This document shows, piece by piece, positions 33,001 to 41,352 of a DNA stretch of 64,000 nt. The number at the start of each line of letters is the position of its first letter. Within the stretch, counting starts at the first letter, position 1. The stretch is from Streptomyces formicae (GTDB lineage Bacteria > Actinomycetota > Actinomycetes > Streptomycetales > Streptomycetaceae). The notes beneath the pieces were generated by a model that worked only from the letters and a program-made list of their open reading frames with translations, did no database searches and had not been told where the DNA came from. Location of the stretch: the NCBI RefSeq assembly GCF_022647665.1, contig NZ_CP071872.1, positions 930,001-994,000 of the forward strand. The letters are read 5' to 3'. A program made the position numbers and the translations under genes.

Positions 33001-35454
33001 GTGGCGGGATGGGCACGCTGGTGCTACCGGCACAGACTGGTGGTCCTGGTGCTGTGGGTGGGCGCCCTGTTCGGCCTGGGGGCCGCGAGCAGCGCCGCCG
33101 GCACCAACTACGCGAACGTCTTCAGTCTCCCGGACACCGACTCGTCCGAGGCGTACGGCCTGATGACACGCGCCTTCCCGGAACGCTCCGGGGACACGGA
33201 CACGGTGGTGTGGCGGGTCTCGGGCTCCGGCACGGTCCGCGACACGGCCGTACGCGAGCGGATCGAACCCGCGCTGCGCGAGATCGCGGCCATGGACGGC
33301 GTCGGCGAGGTCGCGAGCCCGTACGGGGCGGGCCCCGCCTCCGCCGCGCAGATCAGCGCCGACGGGCGGATCGCCTACGCCCAGGTGACCTTCACCGAGC
33401 AGGCCGACGCCGTACCCAAGGAGCTCGTCGAGGAGGTCGTGGCCACCGCGCAGGACGCGGAACGGTCCGGGCTCCAGGTCGAGTTGGGCGGCCAGGCGAT
33501 CACCAGGACGCAGGAGCCGCCGACCGGGATCGCGGAGGCGGTCGGCATCCTCGCCGCCGCCGTCGTCCTCTTCCTCGCCTTCGGCTCGCTCTTCTCGATG
33601 CTGCTGCCGATCGTCGTCGCGGTGTTCGGTGTCGGTACGGGCATGCTCTCGGCCACGCTGCTGTCGCACGTCACCGATGTGCCCGAAGTGGCGCCGCTGC
33701 TCGGCTCCTTGATCGGGCTCGGCGTCGGCATCGACTACGCGCTCTTCATCGTCACCCGGCACCGGCGGGCGATCCTGCGCGGCCAGGACCCCGAGGACGC
33801 GGCGGTCCTGGCGCTCAACACCTCCGGGCGGGCCGTGCTGTTCGCCGGCGGCACCGTGTGCATCGCGCTCGCCGGCATGCTCGTCATGCGGATGCAGTTC
33901 CTGGACGGCGTCGTCGTCGCGACCACGCTGACCGTGGTGCTCAGCGTCCTCGCCGCGGTCACGCTGCTGCCCGCGCTGCTGGGGCTGCTCGGCCCGCGCG
34001 TGCTCAGCCGCCGGCAGCGGCGCAGGCTGGCCGCGAACGGCCCGGAGCCGGCGGAGGCGAACGGCGCAGCGGCCCGCTGGTCGGCCGCCGTGCAGCGCAG
34101 GCCGCGGGCGGTCGCGGCCGTCGCCGTTGTGGTGATGGCCGCGCTGGCCGTGCCGGTGCTGTCGCTGCGCCTCGGCGCGACGGACCAGGGCAATCACCCG
34201 GAGACGCAGACGACCCGGCAGGCGTACGACCTGCTCGCGGAGGGCTTCGGACCGGGCTTCAACGGGCCGTTGCAGATCGTCGCCGAACAGCCGGACGCGA
34301 CGGGCCTGGTGGAGCGCGTACGGGACGTGGACGGCGTCGCGCAGGTCGTGGCGCTGCCCGTGCCGCCGGAGTCGGGCCTGTCGGTGATCCAGGTCGTCCC
34401 GACGACGTCGCCGCAGTCCGAGGGGACCGACGATCTCATCGACACGCTGCGGGAGGAGGTCATCCCGGCGTCGGGCGTCGAGGCCCATGTCGGCGGAGTC
34501 ACCGCGGTCTTCAAGGACTTCGCGACGGTGACGGGGGAGCGGCTGCCCGCCTTCGTGGCCACGATCATCGCCCTCGGGTTCCTGCTGCTGCTGATCGCGT
34601 TCCGCTCGCTCGTCGTGCCGCTGACGGCCGCGCTGATGAACCTGATCGCGGCGGCGGCGTCGTTCGGTGTGCTGGTGGCGATCTTCCAGTGGGGCTGGGG
34701 GGCGGAGCTGCTGGGCATCGGCAAGGAGGGGCCGATCACCTCCTTCCTTCCGGTCATCATGCTGTCGCTGCTCTTCGGACTCTCCATGGACTACCAGGTG
34801 TTCCTGGTCAGCCGGATGCACGAGGAGTGGGTGCACTCCCGCGACAACGCGCGGGCGGTGCGGATCGGTCTCGCCGAGACGAGCCGGGTCATCAACTGCG
34901 CGGCGCTCATCATGATCTGCGTCTTCGGCGCCTTCGTGCTGAGCGGCGACATGGAGGGCGCGATGGCCGGCATCGGGCTCGCGGCGGCGGTGGCGCTGGA
35001 CGCGTTCATTCTGCGGACGGCGCTGGTGCCGGCGGCGATGCACCTGCTGGGCCGCTCCAACTGGTGGCTGCCCGGCTGGCTGGAGCGGCGCCTGCCGCAT
35101 CTGGCGGTCGAGCCGCGCGAGGAGGAGCCGGTGGCCGCCCCGGTCGTCGAGGCCGAGGAGCCCGCGCCGTACGGTGTCTCCGTCGTGCACGGTTTCGTAC
35201 GGTCCGAGGACGGCGAGCCGGTCGCGGACGCCGTGCTCACCCTGATCTCGGTGGGCGGCAGGCAGCTCGACCGGGTGGAGTCGCTGGCCGACGGCTCGTA
35301 CATCCTCGCCGCGCCGCGCGCCGGGTCGTATCTGCTGGCGGTCCGGGCGCGGGGGTACGAGGCGGGGGCCCGTCATATCAGGACCAGTGACGAGCCGCTC
35401 GTCCAGGATCTGGTGCTGGGCGAGGATGAGGTGGGCTCACGCCCCCTTGCCTGA
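33001..35454 (+). CDS. MMPL-family exporter with a C-terminal carboxypeptidase-regulatory-like domain
   Basis: An 817-residue RND/MMPL transporter. Two repeats each consist of one N-terminal helix, an extracytoplasmic loop and five helices. The helix 4 motif GLGVGIDYALFIVTRHR and its counterpart LSMDYQVFLVSRMHEEW carry the Asp-Tyr pairs expected for proton coupling. After about residue 720 there is an extra soluble segment of about 85 residues (VHGFVRSEDGEPVADAVLTL, DGSYILAAPRAGSYLLAVRA) that reads as a carboxypeptidase-regulatory/Cna-B-like beta domain. GTG 33001 has an AGGA site; the extension to 32944 is rejected. The substrate is unknown. It overlaps the convergent TetR gene by 18 bases. 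Confidence 0.9.
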   Translation: MAGWARWCYRHRLVVLVLWVGALFGLGAASSAAGTNYANVFSLPDTDSSEAYGLMTRAFPERSGDTDTVVWRVSGSGTVRDTAVRERIEPALREIAAMDGVGEVASPYGAGPASAAQISADGRIAYAQVTFTEQADAVPKELVEEVVATAQDAERSGLQVELGGQAITRTQEPPTGIAEAVGILAAAVVLFLAFGSLFSMLLPIVVAVFGVGTGMLSATLLSHVTDVPEVAPLLGSLIGLGVGIDYALFIVTRHRRAILRGQDPEDAAVLALNTSGRAVLFAGGTVCIALAGMLVMRMQFLDGVVVATTLTVVLSVLAAVTLLPALLGLLGPRVLSRRQRRRLAANGPEPAEANGAAARWSAAVQRRPRAVAAVAVVVMAALAVPVLSLRLGATDQGNHPETQTTRQAYDLLAEGFGPGFNGPLQIVAEQPDATGLVERVRDVDGVAQVVALPVPPESGLSVIQVVPTTSPQSEGTDDLIDTLREEVIPASGVEAHVGGVTAVFKDFATVTGERLPAFVATIIALGFLLLLIAFRSLVVPLTAALMNLIAAAASFGVLVAIFQWGWGAELLGIGKEGPITSFLPVIMLSLLFGLSMDYQVFLVSRMHEEWVHSRDNARAVRIGLAETSRVINCAALIMICVFGAFVLSGDMEGAMAGIGLAAAVALDAFILRTALVPAAMHLLGRSNWWLPGWLERRLPHLAVEPREEEPVAAPVVEAEEPAPYGVSVVHGFVRSEDGEPVADAVLTLISVGGRQLDRVESLADGSYILAAPRAGSYLLAVRARGYEAGARHIRTSDEPLVQDLVLGEDEVGSRPLA

Positions 35455-36195
35455 CCGGTCGCGCTTGGGCTTGCCCGAAGCCGCCATGCCCGCGGCGGTG
35501 GGCATGAAGTCCCTGAGCAGGTCGTGCACCTCCGTGACCAGCGGCCGCAGGATGCGGAAGCGGGAGAGGGAGATCGCGCGGGCCGTGACCGGCGCGAGGC
35601 GCTCGACGAGCCGGCGGCTGTTGGCGCAGCCGTCGGAGCGGTCGTACACCCAGAACAGGACGAGCCCCATCTGCTGGAGCCACAGCAACTGCGGCAGCTT
35701 CTCCGCGAGTTCGGGGTCGACCTTGACGGCGGCCCCGGCGAGGACCCGCCGGTGGACGTCGATCGCCGCCTGGCGCGGGCCCTCGGACTCGGGCGAGAAG
35801 GGGCTGAGCGGGCTGTCCGGGTCGGCGGCGTTCTTGAAGAACTGGGACGCGAACTCGTGGTACGGCTCGGCGATGTCGAGCCAGCCGAGCAGGACCCCGC
35901 GGATGCGTGCCGTGAGGTCCTTCTCGCCGCCGTCGAGGATGTCCGCGACCGCCGCCTGGTGCTGCTCGGCGATCCGGTCGTAGAAGCCCTGGACCAGGTG
36001 CTCCTTGGAGGCGAAGTAGTAGTACGCGTTGCCTACGGAGACGCCCGCCTCCTGGGCGATGGCCCGCATCGTCGTCTTGTCGTAACCGCGCTCCTGGAAG
36101 AGCCGGAGCGCGGTTTCGAGGATGAGGGTGCGGGTCTGCTCGCTCTTGGCAGGCTTGGCGGACTGGTCCTGCTGCTCGTCCTTGACGTCGTTCAC
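35437..36195 (-). CDS. TetR-family regulator
   Basis: A 252-residue one-component regulator. The N-terminal helix-turn-helix is ILETALRLFQERGYDKTTMR, then IAQEAGVSVGNAYYYFASKE, both typical of TetR. The rest is a helical ligand/dimer domain with no recognisable pocket. GTG 36195 is chosen (VNDVKDEQQDQ); no better start was found. It is the third gene of a minus-strand operon behind a membrane protein and a DCC-family protein, with 11 bases before it. Two near-identical palindromes at the operon promoter are likely its own operators. Its 3' end overlaps the MMPL gene. Confidence 0.9.
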   Translation of the reverse strand: MNDVKDEQQDQSAKPAKSEQTRTLILETALRLFQERGYDKTTMRAIAQEAGVSVGNAYYYFASKEHLVQGFYDRIAEQHQAAVADILDGGEKDLTARIRGVLLGWLDIAEPYHEFASQFFKNAADPDSPLSPFSPESEGPRQAAIDVHRRVLAGAAVKVDPELAEKLPQLLWLQQMGLVLFWVYDRSDGCANSRRLVERLAPVTARAISLSRFRILRPLVTEVHDLLRDFMPTAAGMAASGKPKRDRSGKGA

Positions 36196-36206
36196 GGTGA
36201 CCGAGC

Positions 36207-36623
36207 CTAACCGGGCGGGGCCGGGAGCTCGCACCGGCCGTCCGCGCAGGCGGCCGCGGCCGCCGGTCCCGTGGTCGCCTCCCGGTACTTGGCGGCGGCG
36301 AGCACGGTCACCCGGGCGAAGGGCGCCCCCGCCGGAGTCGCCAGCCAGTGGGCCTTGGGCCGGTACTCGGCCAGGGCCCAGAGGCAGACGATCCAGGCGG
36401 CGGTGGACCGGTACACCTGGCCTCGGTCCCCGATCACGGTGATCTCCCGCAGCGTGCTCTCGTGATCGAGCTCCGGGAAGCGGCGCCGCGCCTCCGCCGA
36501 CGCCGCGGGCACGAGGTCGAGCGGGACGAGCCGGCGCTGCCGCAGCAGCCAGTGGCGCAGATGGACGCAGAGCGAGCACTGAGCGTCGTACAGCACGGTC
36601 AGCCGCTTCACCGGTACCCCCAT
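36207..36623 (-). CDS. DCC-family thiol-disulfide oxidoreductase
   Basis: A 138-residue protein of the DCC1-like (DUF393) family. The diagnostic start is LTVLYDAQCSLCVHLRHWL, with Asp followed by CxxC. The thioredoxin-like fold continues with VPLDLVPAASAEARRRFPEL and RSTAAWIVCLWALAEYRP. A redox or disulfide role is inferred from the motif; no partner is known. ATG 36623 is used rather than the longer open frame to 36671. It is the middle gene of a three-gene operon, 7 bases after the membrane protein gene and 11 before the TetR gene. Confidence 0.85.
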   Translation of the reverse strand: MGVPVKRLTVLYDAQCSLCVHLRHWLLRQRRLVPLDLVPAASAEARRRFPELDHESTLREITVIGDRGQVYRSTAAWIVCLWALAEYRPKAHWLATPAGAPFARVTVLAAAKYREATTGPAAAAACADGRCELPAPPG

Positions 36624-36630
36624 CGCCGGC

Positions 36631-37065
36631 TCACACCCCCGCTGCGGGCGCCGCCCAGGGCCCCTTGTCACCGGTCCCGGTCCACCCCTGCGGCGGGACG
36701 GGCGGCGTCTGCTCGCGCTCCATCACGCCGCGCCGGCGGATCTTGTTGAGGACGTAGACGTTGAGCAGATGCATCACCCCGAGCGCGAGCAGCACCACTC
36801 CCAGCTTGACGGACAGCGCCTCGAAGAGGCCGCGCGCGTCGGTGACGGTTTCGTCCTGGCCGAGGTAGAGCGCGACGAAGCCGAGGTTGACGAGGTAGAA
36901 GCCCACCACCAGCAGGTGCTTGACGGCATCGGCGAGCTTCTCGTTCCCCTGCAGCACGTCGGCGAGAAAGATCCGTCCGTTCCGGCTGAGCGTGCGGGCC
37001 ACCCAGATGGTGAGCGCGACGCTGATCAGCAGATAGATGGCATACGCGACGACAGTGAGGTCCAT
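36631..37065 (-). CDS. Small membrane protein leading the TetR operon
   Basis: A 144-residue protein with three hydrophobic segments: VVAYAIYLLISVALTIWVAR, LLVVGFYLVNLGFVALYLG and VVLLALGVMHLLNVYVL. A polar Pro/Gly tail of about 35 residues is presumably cytoplasmic. The family is not recognised beyond being a typical actinobacterial integral membrane protein. ATG 37065 has an excellent ribosome site (gggaggg) directly downstream of a palindromic operator. It is the first gene of the operon with the DCC and TetR genes. Confidence 0.8.
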   Translation of the reverse strand: MDLTVVAYAIYLLISVALTIWVARTLSRNGRIFLADVLQGNEKLADAVKHLLVVGFYLVNLGFVALYLGQDETVTDARGLFEALSVKLGVVLLALGVMHLLNVYVLNKIRRRGVMEREQTPPVPPQGWTGTGDKGPWAAPAAGV

Positions 37066-37078
37066 TCCCCACCCTCCC

Positions 37079-37137
37079 TTGAACGCGTTCAAAAGGTCTT
37101 GTCATGGACTGTAGGCCTCTTCTTGAGCATGTTCAAG
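37079..37137 (-). promoter_or_regulatory. Promoter with twin TetR-type palindromes
   Basis: On the minus strand, -35 TTGAAC (37131-37136) and -10 TACAGT (37108-37113) are separated by exactly 17 bases. A 16-base near-perfect palindrome (37122-37137, cttgagcatgttcaag on the plus strand) covers the -35 box. A perfect 14-base palindrome ttgaacgcgttcaa (37079-37092) lies between the expected start point and the ribosome site. Both fit TTGAxCnnGTTCAA, with centres 44 bases apart. The layout suits repression by a TetR dimer at both sites, most simply the regulator encoded as third gene of this operon. Confidence 0.75.
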
Positions 37138-37175
37138 TGGCTTCGGTGCGGCAGGCGGCCCGCGGATACGACAAA

Positions 37176-37207
37176 GGCCCCGCCCGCCGGAAGTGACGGG
37201 TGGGGCC
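37176..37207 (-). terminator. Terminator of the proline-rich membrane-protein gene
   Basis: The arms ggccccgcccg and cgggtggggcc (one G-T pair) surround a 10-base loop. On the minus strand the hairpin is followed by tttgtc. It sits just after the stop of the gene at 37222. Confidence 0.65.
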
Positions 37208-37221
37208 TCGGTTCGGACTGC

Positions 37222-37707
37222 CTACATGCTCAGCGAGCGGGCGTAGTTGATCTGCCCCATGACCCAGTGCAGGGTCTCCGGGCCGGTCGCCGGGATCATC
37301 GTCGTGTGGTGGCGGCCGCCGCTGGTGACGCTGATCTGGATGAAGCCCGTCGTCCGCTTCTCCTTCATCAGCAGGAAGAAGAGCCCCACCAGGCACAGCA
37401 AGGAGAAGACCACCGCCAGGACGACGGCGTGCGTGGGGATGCGTTCCTCCGTGCGGGACATGTCGACGGCGTTCCAGACCGCGCCCTTGAGCGGCAGCGT
37501 CCCGTTGGGGGTCACGATCGAGTCCTGGAGGACGGTGATGTCGCCGATCGCCAGCAGTGGCACACCCGGTCCGGCGCCCATCGGCGCGAGCGGGGCATCC
37601 GGCGCCTGGGGCCAGCCGTAGCCGAAGGCGTTGCCATAGGGGTGGGGCGGCTGCGCCGGGCCCCACTGGTAGTCGCCGCCGTCCGGGTAAGGGTTCGGCT
37701 GGTTCAT
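37222..37707 (-). CDS. Pro/Tyr/Gly-rich single-pass membrane protein
   Basis: A 161-residue protein with a proline- and tyrosine-rich N-terminus (QPNPYPDGGDYQWGPAQPPH), a beta-rich segment (LLAIGDITVLQDSIVTPNG), one transmembrane helix (AVVLAVVFSLLCLVGLFFLL) and a short tail. Such proteins are common in actinomycetes; this family is not recognised. ATG 37707 has a gggga site. It lies directly after the sdh operon terminator on the same strand. Its own terminator separates it from the TetR operon. Confidence 0.75.
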   Translation of the reverse strand: MNQPNPYPDGGDYQWGPAQPPHPYGNAFGYGWPQAPDAPLAPMGAGPGVPLLAIGDITVLQDSIVTPNGTLPLKGAVWNAVDMSRTEERIPTHAVVLAVVFSLLCLVGLFFLLMKEKRTTGFIQISVTSGGRHHTTMIPATGPETLHWVMGQINYARSLSM

Positions 37708-37732
37708 CAAGTCCCCGTTCTCCCATGCCAAA

Positions 37733-37769
37733 GGCCCGTTTCCGTACGGTGAGCGTACAGAAACGGGCC
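37733..37769 (-). terminator. sdh operon terminator
   Basis: The arms ggcccgtttccgtac and gtacagaaacgggcc pair with one mismatch around a 7-base loop, 26 bases beyond the sdhB stop. Confidence 0.75.
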
Positions 37770-37794
37770 CGTGGCAGAGCGTGAGACTCTTCGC

Positions 37795-38562
37795 TCAGAA
37801 GCGGCGGGTGATCAGCGCGCGCTTGACCTCCTGGATCGCCTTCGTGACCTCGATGCCACGCGGGCAGGCGTCCGTGCAGTTGAAGGTCGTGCGGCAACGC
37901 CACACGCCGTCCTTGTCGTTGAGGATTTCCAGGCGCTGCTCGCCCGCCTCGTCACGCGAGTCGAAGATGAAGCGGTGCGCGTTGACGATCGCGGCCGGGC
38001 CGAAGTACTGGCCGTCGTTCCAGAACACCGGGCAGGACGACGTGCACGCGGCGCACAGGATGCACTTGGTGGTGTCGTCGAAGCGCTCGCGGTCCTCGGC
38101 GGACTGGAGCCGCTCACGCGTCGGCTCGTTGCCCGTCGTCACCAGGAACGGCATGACGTCCCGGTACGCCTGGAAGAACGGCTCCATGTCCACGACCAGG
38201 TCCTTGAGGACCGTCAGGCCCTTTATGGCCTCGACCGTGATCGGCTTCTCCGGGTTGATGTCCTTGATCAGCGTCTTGCAGGCGAGCCTGTTCTTGCCGT
38301 TGATCCGCATCGCGTCGGAGCCGCAGATGCCGTGCGCGCAGGAGCGCCGGAAGGTCAGCGAGCCGTCGACGTCCCACTTGATCTTGTGGAGACCGTCGAG
38401 CACACGCTCCTTCGGGTCGATCTCGATCTGGAAGTCCTGCCACTCCGCCTCGGCCGAGACCTCGGGGTTGAAGCGGCGGATCCGGAAGGTGACCGTGATG
38501 TACGGGGACGCAGGGGACGCCGAGGGATCGGTCTCCACCTTGTCCAGGGTCGGGGTAGCCAT
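37795..38562 (-). CDS. sdhB: Succinate dehydrogenase iron-sulfur subunit
   Basis: A 255-residue subunit passing electrons from the flavoprotein to quinone through three Fe-S clusters. The 2Fe-2S ligands are in FRRSCAHGICGSDAM with NRLACKTL. The 4Fe-4S and 3Fe-4S ligands are in CILCAACTSSCPVFW and FNCTDACPRGIEVTK. The first cluster lacks one of the usual four Cys positions, since CAHGICGSD gives S-C...C, a variation also known in other SdhB proteins. ATG 38562 overlaps the sdhA stop by one base. It is the last gene of the operon, and a terminator follows. Confidence 0.96.
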   Translation of the reverse strand: MATPTLDKVETDPSASPASPYITVTFRIRRFNPEVSAEAEWQDFQIEIDPKERVLDGLHKIKWDVDGSLTFRRSCAHGICGSDAMRINGKNRLACKTLIKDINPEKPITVEAIKGLTVLKDLVVDMEPFFQAYRDVMPFLVTTGNEPTRERLQSAEDRERFDDTTKCILCAACTSSCPVFWNDGQYFGPAAIVNAHRFIFDSRDEAGEQRLEILNDKDGVWRCRTTFNCTDACPRGIEVTKAIQEVKRALITRRF

Positions 38563-40316
38563 CAGTACTTACGCTCCATCGGCTGGTAGCGGGTCTGGAC
38601 GACGGGCTTGTAGTCGAGACGCACGGTCTCGGTGCCGTCGGCGCCGACCTCGCGGTACGCCATGGTGTGGCGCATGAAGTTGACGTCGTCGCGGTTCGGG
38701 AAGTCCTCGCGGTAGTGACCGCCGCGGGACTCCTTGCGGGCCAGCGCGGATACGGCCATGACCTCGGCCAGGTCGAGCAGGTTGCCCAGCTCGACGGCCT
38801 CCAGCAGGTCCGTGTTGAACCGCTTGCCCTTGTCCTGGATGGACACGTTCTTGTAGCGCTCGCGCAGCTCGGCGATCTTCTCGACGGCCGTCTTGATGGT
38901 CTGCTCCGTACGGAACACCATCACGTTCGCGTCCATCGTCTCCTGGAGCTCACGGCGCAGCTCGGCGACCCGCTCGCGGCCGGTGGAGCTGCGCAGCCGC
39001 TCGACCTGCTGCTCCACCAGGGAGGCCGGGTTCTCCGGCAGGTCGACGTAGTCGGCCTTGGCCGAGTACTCGGCGGCGGCGATGCCGGCACGGCGCCCGA
39101 ACACGTTGATGTCGAGCAGCGAGTTGGTGCCGAGGCGGTTGGCGCCGTGCACCGACACGCACGCGACCTCGCCGGCGGCGTACAGACCGGGGACGGCGGT
39201 GGTGTTGTCGCTGAGGACCTCACCCTCGACGTTGGTCGGGATGCCGCCCATGGCGTAGTGCGCGGTCGGCTGGATCGGGATCGGGTCCGTGTAGGGCTCG
39301 ATGCCGAGGTACGTCCGCGCGAACTCGGTGATGTCCGGGAGCTTGGCGTCGAGCTGCTCCGGCGGCAGGTGGGTCAGGTCCAGGAAGACGTGGTCGCCCT
39401 CGGGACCGCAGCCGCGGCCCTCGCGGATCTCCGTGTAGATGGAGCGCGAGACGACGTCACGCGAGGCGAGGTCCTTCATGACGGGCGCGTACTTCTCCAT
39501 GAAGCGCTCGCCGTCCTTGTTGCGAAGGATGCCGCCCTCGCCGCGCGCACCCTCGGTCAGGAGGATGCCCATGCGCCAGATGCCCGTCGGGTGGAACTGG
39601 AAGAACTCCATGTCCTCCAGCGGCAGACCGCGTCGGTAGCAGGCGGCCTGGCCGTCACCGGTCAGGGTGTGCGCGTTGGAGGTCACCTTGAAGAACTTGC
39701 CGGTGCCGCCGGAGGCGTAGATGACGGCCTTCGCCTGGAAGACGTGGATCTCGCCGGTGGCCAGCTCGTACGCGACCACACCCGCCGACTTCTTGACGCC
39801 GTCGACCTCGGTGATGAGCTGGTCGAGGACGTAGAACTCGTTGAAGAACTCCACGCCCTCCTTGACGCAGTTCTGGTACAGCGTCTGGAGGATCATGTGG
39901 CCGGTGCGGTCCGCGGCGTAGCAGGACCGGCGGACCGGGGCCTCGCCGTGGTTGCGGGAGTGGCCGCCGAAGCGGCGCTGGTCGATGGTGCCGTCCGGTG
40001 TCCGGTTGAACGGCAGGCCCATCTTCTCCAGGTCGAGGACGGCGTCGATGGCCTCCTTCGCCAGGATCTCCGCGGCGTCCTGGTCGACCAGGTAGTCACC
40101 GCCCTTGACCGTGTCGAAGGTGTGCCACTCCCAGTTGTCCTCCTCCACGTTGGCCAGCGCGGCGGCCATGCCGCCCTGCGCGGCGCCCGTGTGGGAGCGG
40201 GTGGGGTAGAGCTTCGTCAGCACGGCGGTGCGGCTGCGCTTCGTCGCCTCGATGGCGGCGCGCATGCCGGCGCCGCCGGCGCCGACGATGACGGTGTCGT
40301 ACTTGTGGATCTTCAT
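38562..40316 (-). CDS. sdhA: Succinate dehydrogenase flavoprotein subunit
   Basis: A 584-residue flavoprotein oxidising succinate to fumarate. FAD fold YDTVIVGAGGAGMRAAIEAT at the N-terminus; the covalent-FAD His is in PTRSHTGAAQGGMAAAL. Active-site segments are FGGHSRNHGEAPVRRSCYAA, FQFHPTGIWRMGILLTEGAR and HYAMGGIPTN, with HGANRLGTNSLLD near residue 395. The length is standard. It sits between sdhD and sdhB. Confidence 0.97.
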   Translation of the reverse strand: MKIHKYDTVIVGAGGAGMRAAIEATKRSRTAVLTKLYPTRSHTGAAQGGMAAALANVEEDNWEWHTFDTVKGGDYLVDQDAAEILAKEAIDAVLDLEKMGLPFNRTPDGTIDQRRFGGHSRNHGEAPVRRSCYAADRTGHMILQTLYQNCVKEGVEFFNEFYVLDQLITEVDGVKKSAGVVAYELATGEIHVFQAKAVIYASGGTGKFFKVTSNAHTLTGDGQAACYRRGLPLEDMEFFQFHPTGIWRMGILLTEGARGEGGILRNKDGERFMEKYAPVMKDLASRDVVSRSIYTEIREGRGCGPEGDHVFLDLTHLPPEQLDAKLPDITEFARTYLGIEPYTDPIPIQPTAHYAMGGIPTNVEGEVLSDNTTAVPGLYAAGEVACVSVHGANRLGTNSLLDINVFGRRAGIAAAEYSAKADYVDLPENPASLVEQQVERLRSSTGRERVAELRRELQETMDANVMVFRTEQTIKTAVEKIAELRERYKNVSIQDKGKRFNTDLLEAVELGNLLDLAEVMAVSALARKESRGGHYREDFPNRDDVNFMRHTMAYREVGADGTETVRLDYKPVVQTRYQPMERKY

Positions 40317-40341
40317 CGTGTGGATTACCTCAGCCCCGTGC

Positions 40342-40818
40342 CTAGCGGATGTTCGGGTCGAAGGTGAAGATCACCAGCGTGCCCAGAAGGATGGTGAACA
40401 CCGTGGCGGTGTACAGCAGGCCCTTGAGCCACAGGCGCGTGTTGGGCCGCTCCGCGTAGTCGTTGATGACGGTACGGAGGCCGTTGGCGCCGTGCAGCAT
40501 CGCCAGCCACAGCATCAGCAGGTCCCAGACCTGCCAGAACGGGGACGCCCAGCGGCCCGCCACGAAGGCGAAGCCGATCTTGGAGACGCCGCCGTCCAGC
40601 ACGAGCTGGATGAGGAGGTGGCCGATGACGAGGACGACGAGGACGACACCGGACAGGCGCATGAAGAGCCACGCGGCCATCTCGAAGTTGCCGCGGGTCG
40701 ACTTCGGGGTCTTCCCCGTGCGCTTGCGCGGCGCCTCGATGACGGGGGCGGGGTTGTCGGCGTCGTACAGGCCGACGCCCTCGACGGCGCCGATCGCGGA
40801 AGAGGTCTCAGCAGACAT
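40342..40818 (-). CDS. sdhD: Succinate dehydrogenase membrane anchor
   Basis: A 158-residue hydrophobic subunit with three helices (AWLFMRLSGVVLVVLVIGHL, LLMLWLAMLHGANGLRTVIN and LKGLLYTATVFTILLGTLVI). His residues suitable for haem b or quinone binding lie in VIGHL and MLHGANG. It anchors SdhAB with SdhC. The start is 8 bases after sdhC, and its stop is 25 bases before sdhA. Confidence 0.93.
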   Translation of the reverse strand: MSAETSSAIGAVEGVGLYDADNPAPVIEAPRKRTGKTPKSTRGNFEMAAWLFMRLSGVVLVVLVIGHLLIQLVLDGGVSKIGFAFVAGRWASPFWQVWDLLMLWLAMLHGANGLRTVINDYAERPNTRLWLKGLLYTATVFTILLGTLVIFTFDPNIR

Positions 40819-40826
40819 GTCTGGCG

Positions 40827-41207
40827 TCAGCTCCCGAACAGTTCACGTGCGGCGTGGCCGAGGACCGGGTAGATGGCGCCCACCATCAGCACGAGCCAGA
40901 TGCCCATGACGGTCCAGAGCATCTGCTTCTGGTAGCGCGGGCCCTTGGACCAGAAGTCCACGGCGATGACCCGGAGGCCGTTGAGCGCGTGGAAGAGGAT
41001 GGCGGCGACGAGGCCGTACTCCAGCAGCGCGACGATCGGATTCTTGTACGTCGCCACGACCTCGTCGTACGCCTCGGGGGAGACGCGGACGAGAGCGGTG
41101 TCCAGCACGTGTACGAACAGGAAGAAGAAGATGAGGACGCCGGTGACTCGATGAGCCACCCAGGACCACATACCTTCCCGGCCGCGGTACAGCGTTCCAG
41201 CCGGCAC
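40827..41207 (-). CDS. sdhC: Succinate dehydrogenase cytochrome b556 subunit
   Basis: A 126-residue membrane subunit with the SdhC signature MWSWVAHRVTGVLIFFFLFV and the haem-binding FHALNGLRVI region. Three helices are visible. GTG 41207 has an ideal ribosome site (ggaggg). It is the first gene of sdhCDAB; the 145-base upstream gap to uraD shows no confident promoter or riboswitch. Confidence 0.94.
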   Translation of the reverse strand: MPAGTLYRGREGMWSWVAHRVTGVLIFFFLFVHVLDTALVRVSPEAYDEVVATYKNPIVALLEYGLVAAILFHALNGLRVIAVDFWSKGPRYQKQMLWTVMGIWLVLMVGAIYPVLGHAARELFGS

Positions 41208-41352
41208 GGAAAAACCCTCCGGGAGCGGGGATTGGAGCCGGCCGCCAGCGTTCTACCAAAGGTGACAGCTCTGTCGGTCTGGCCCGGCCGGGTACGGTCC
41301 ACCGGCCCCGGCCATCGTAGCGACGAGTTGTCGGTTCCCTCGCGCGGGGTCG

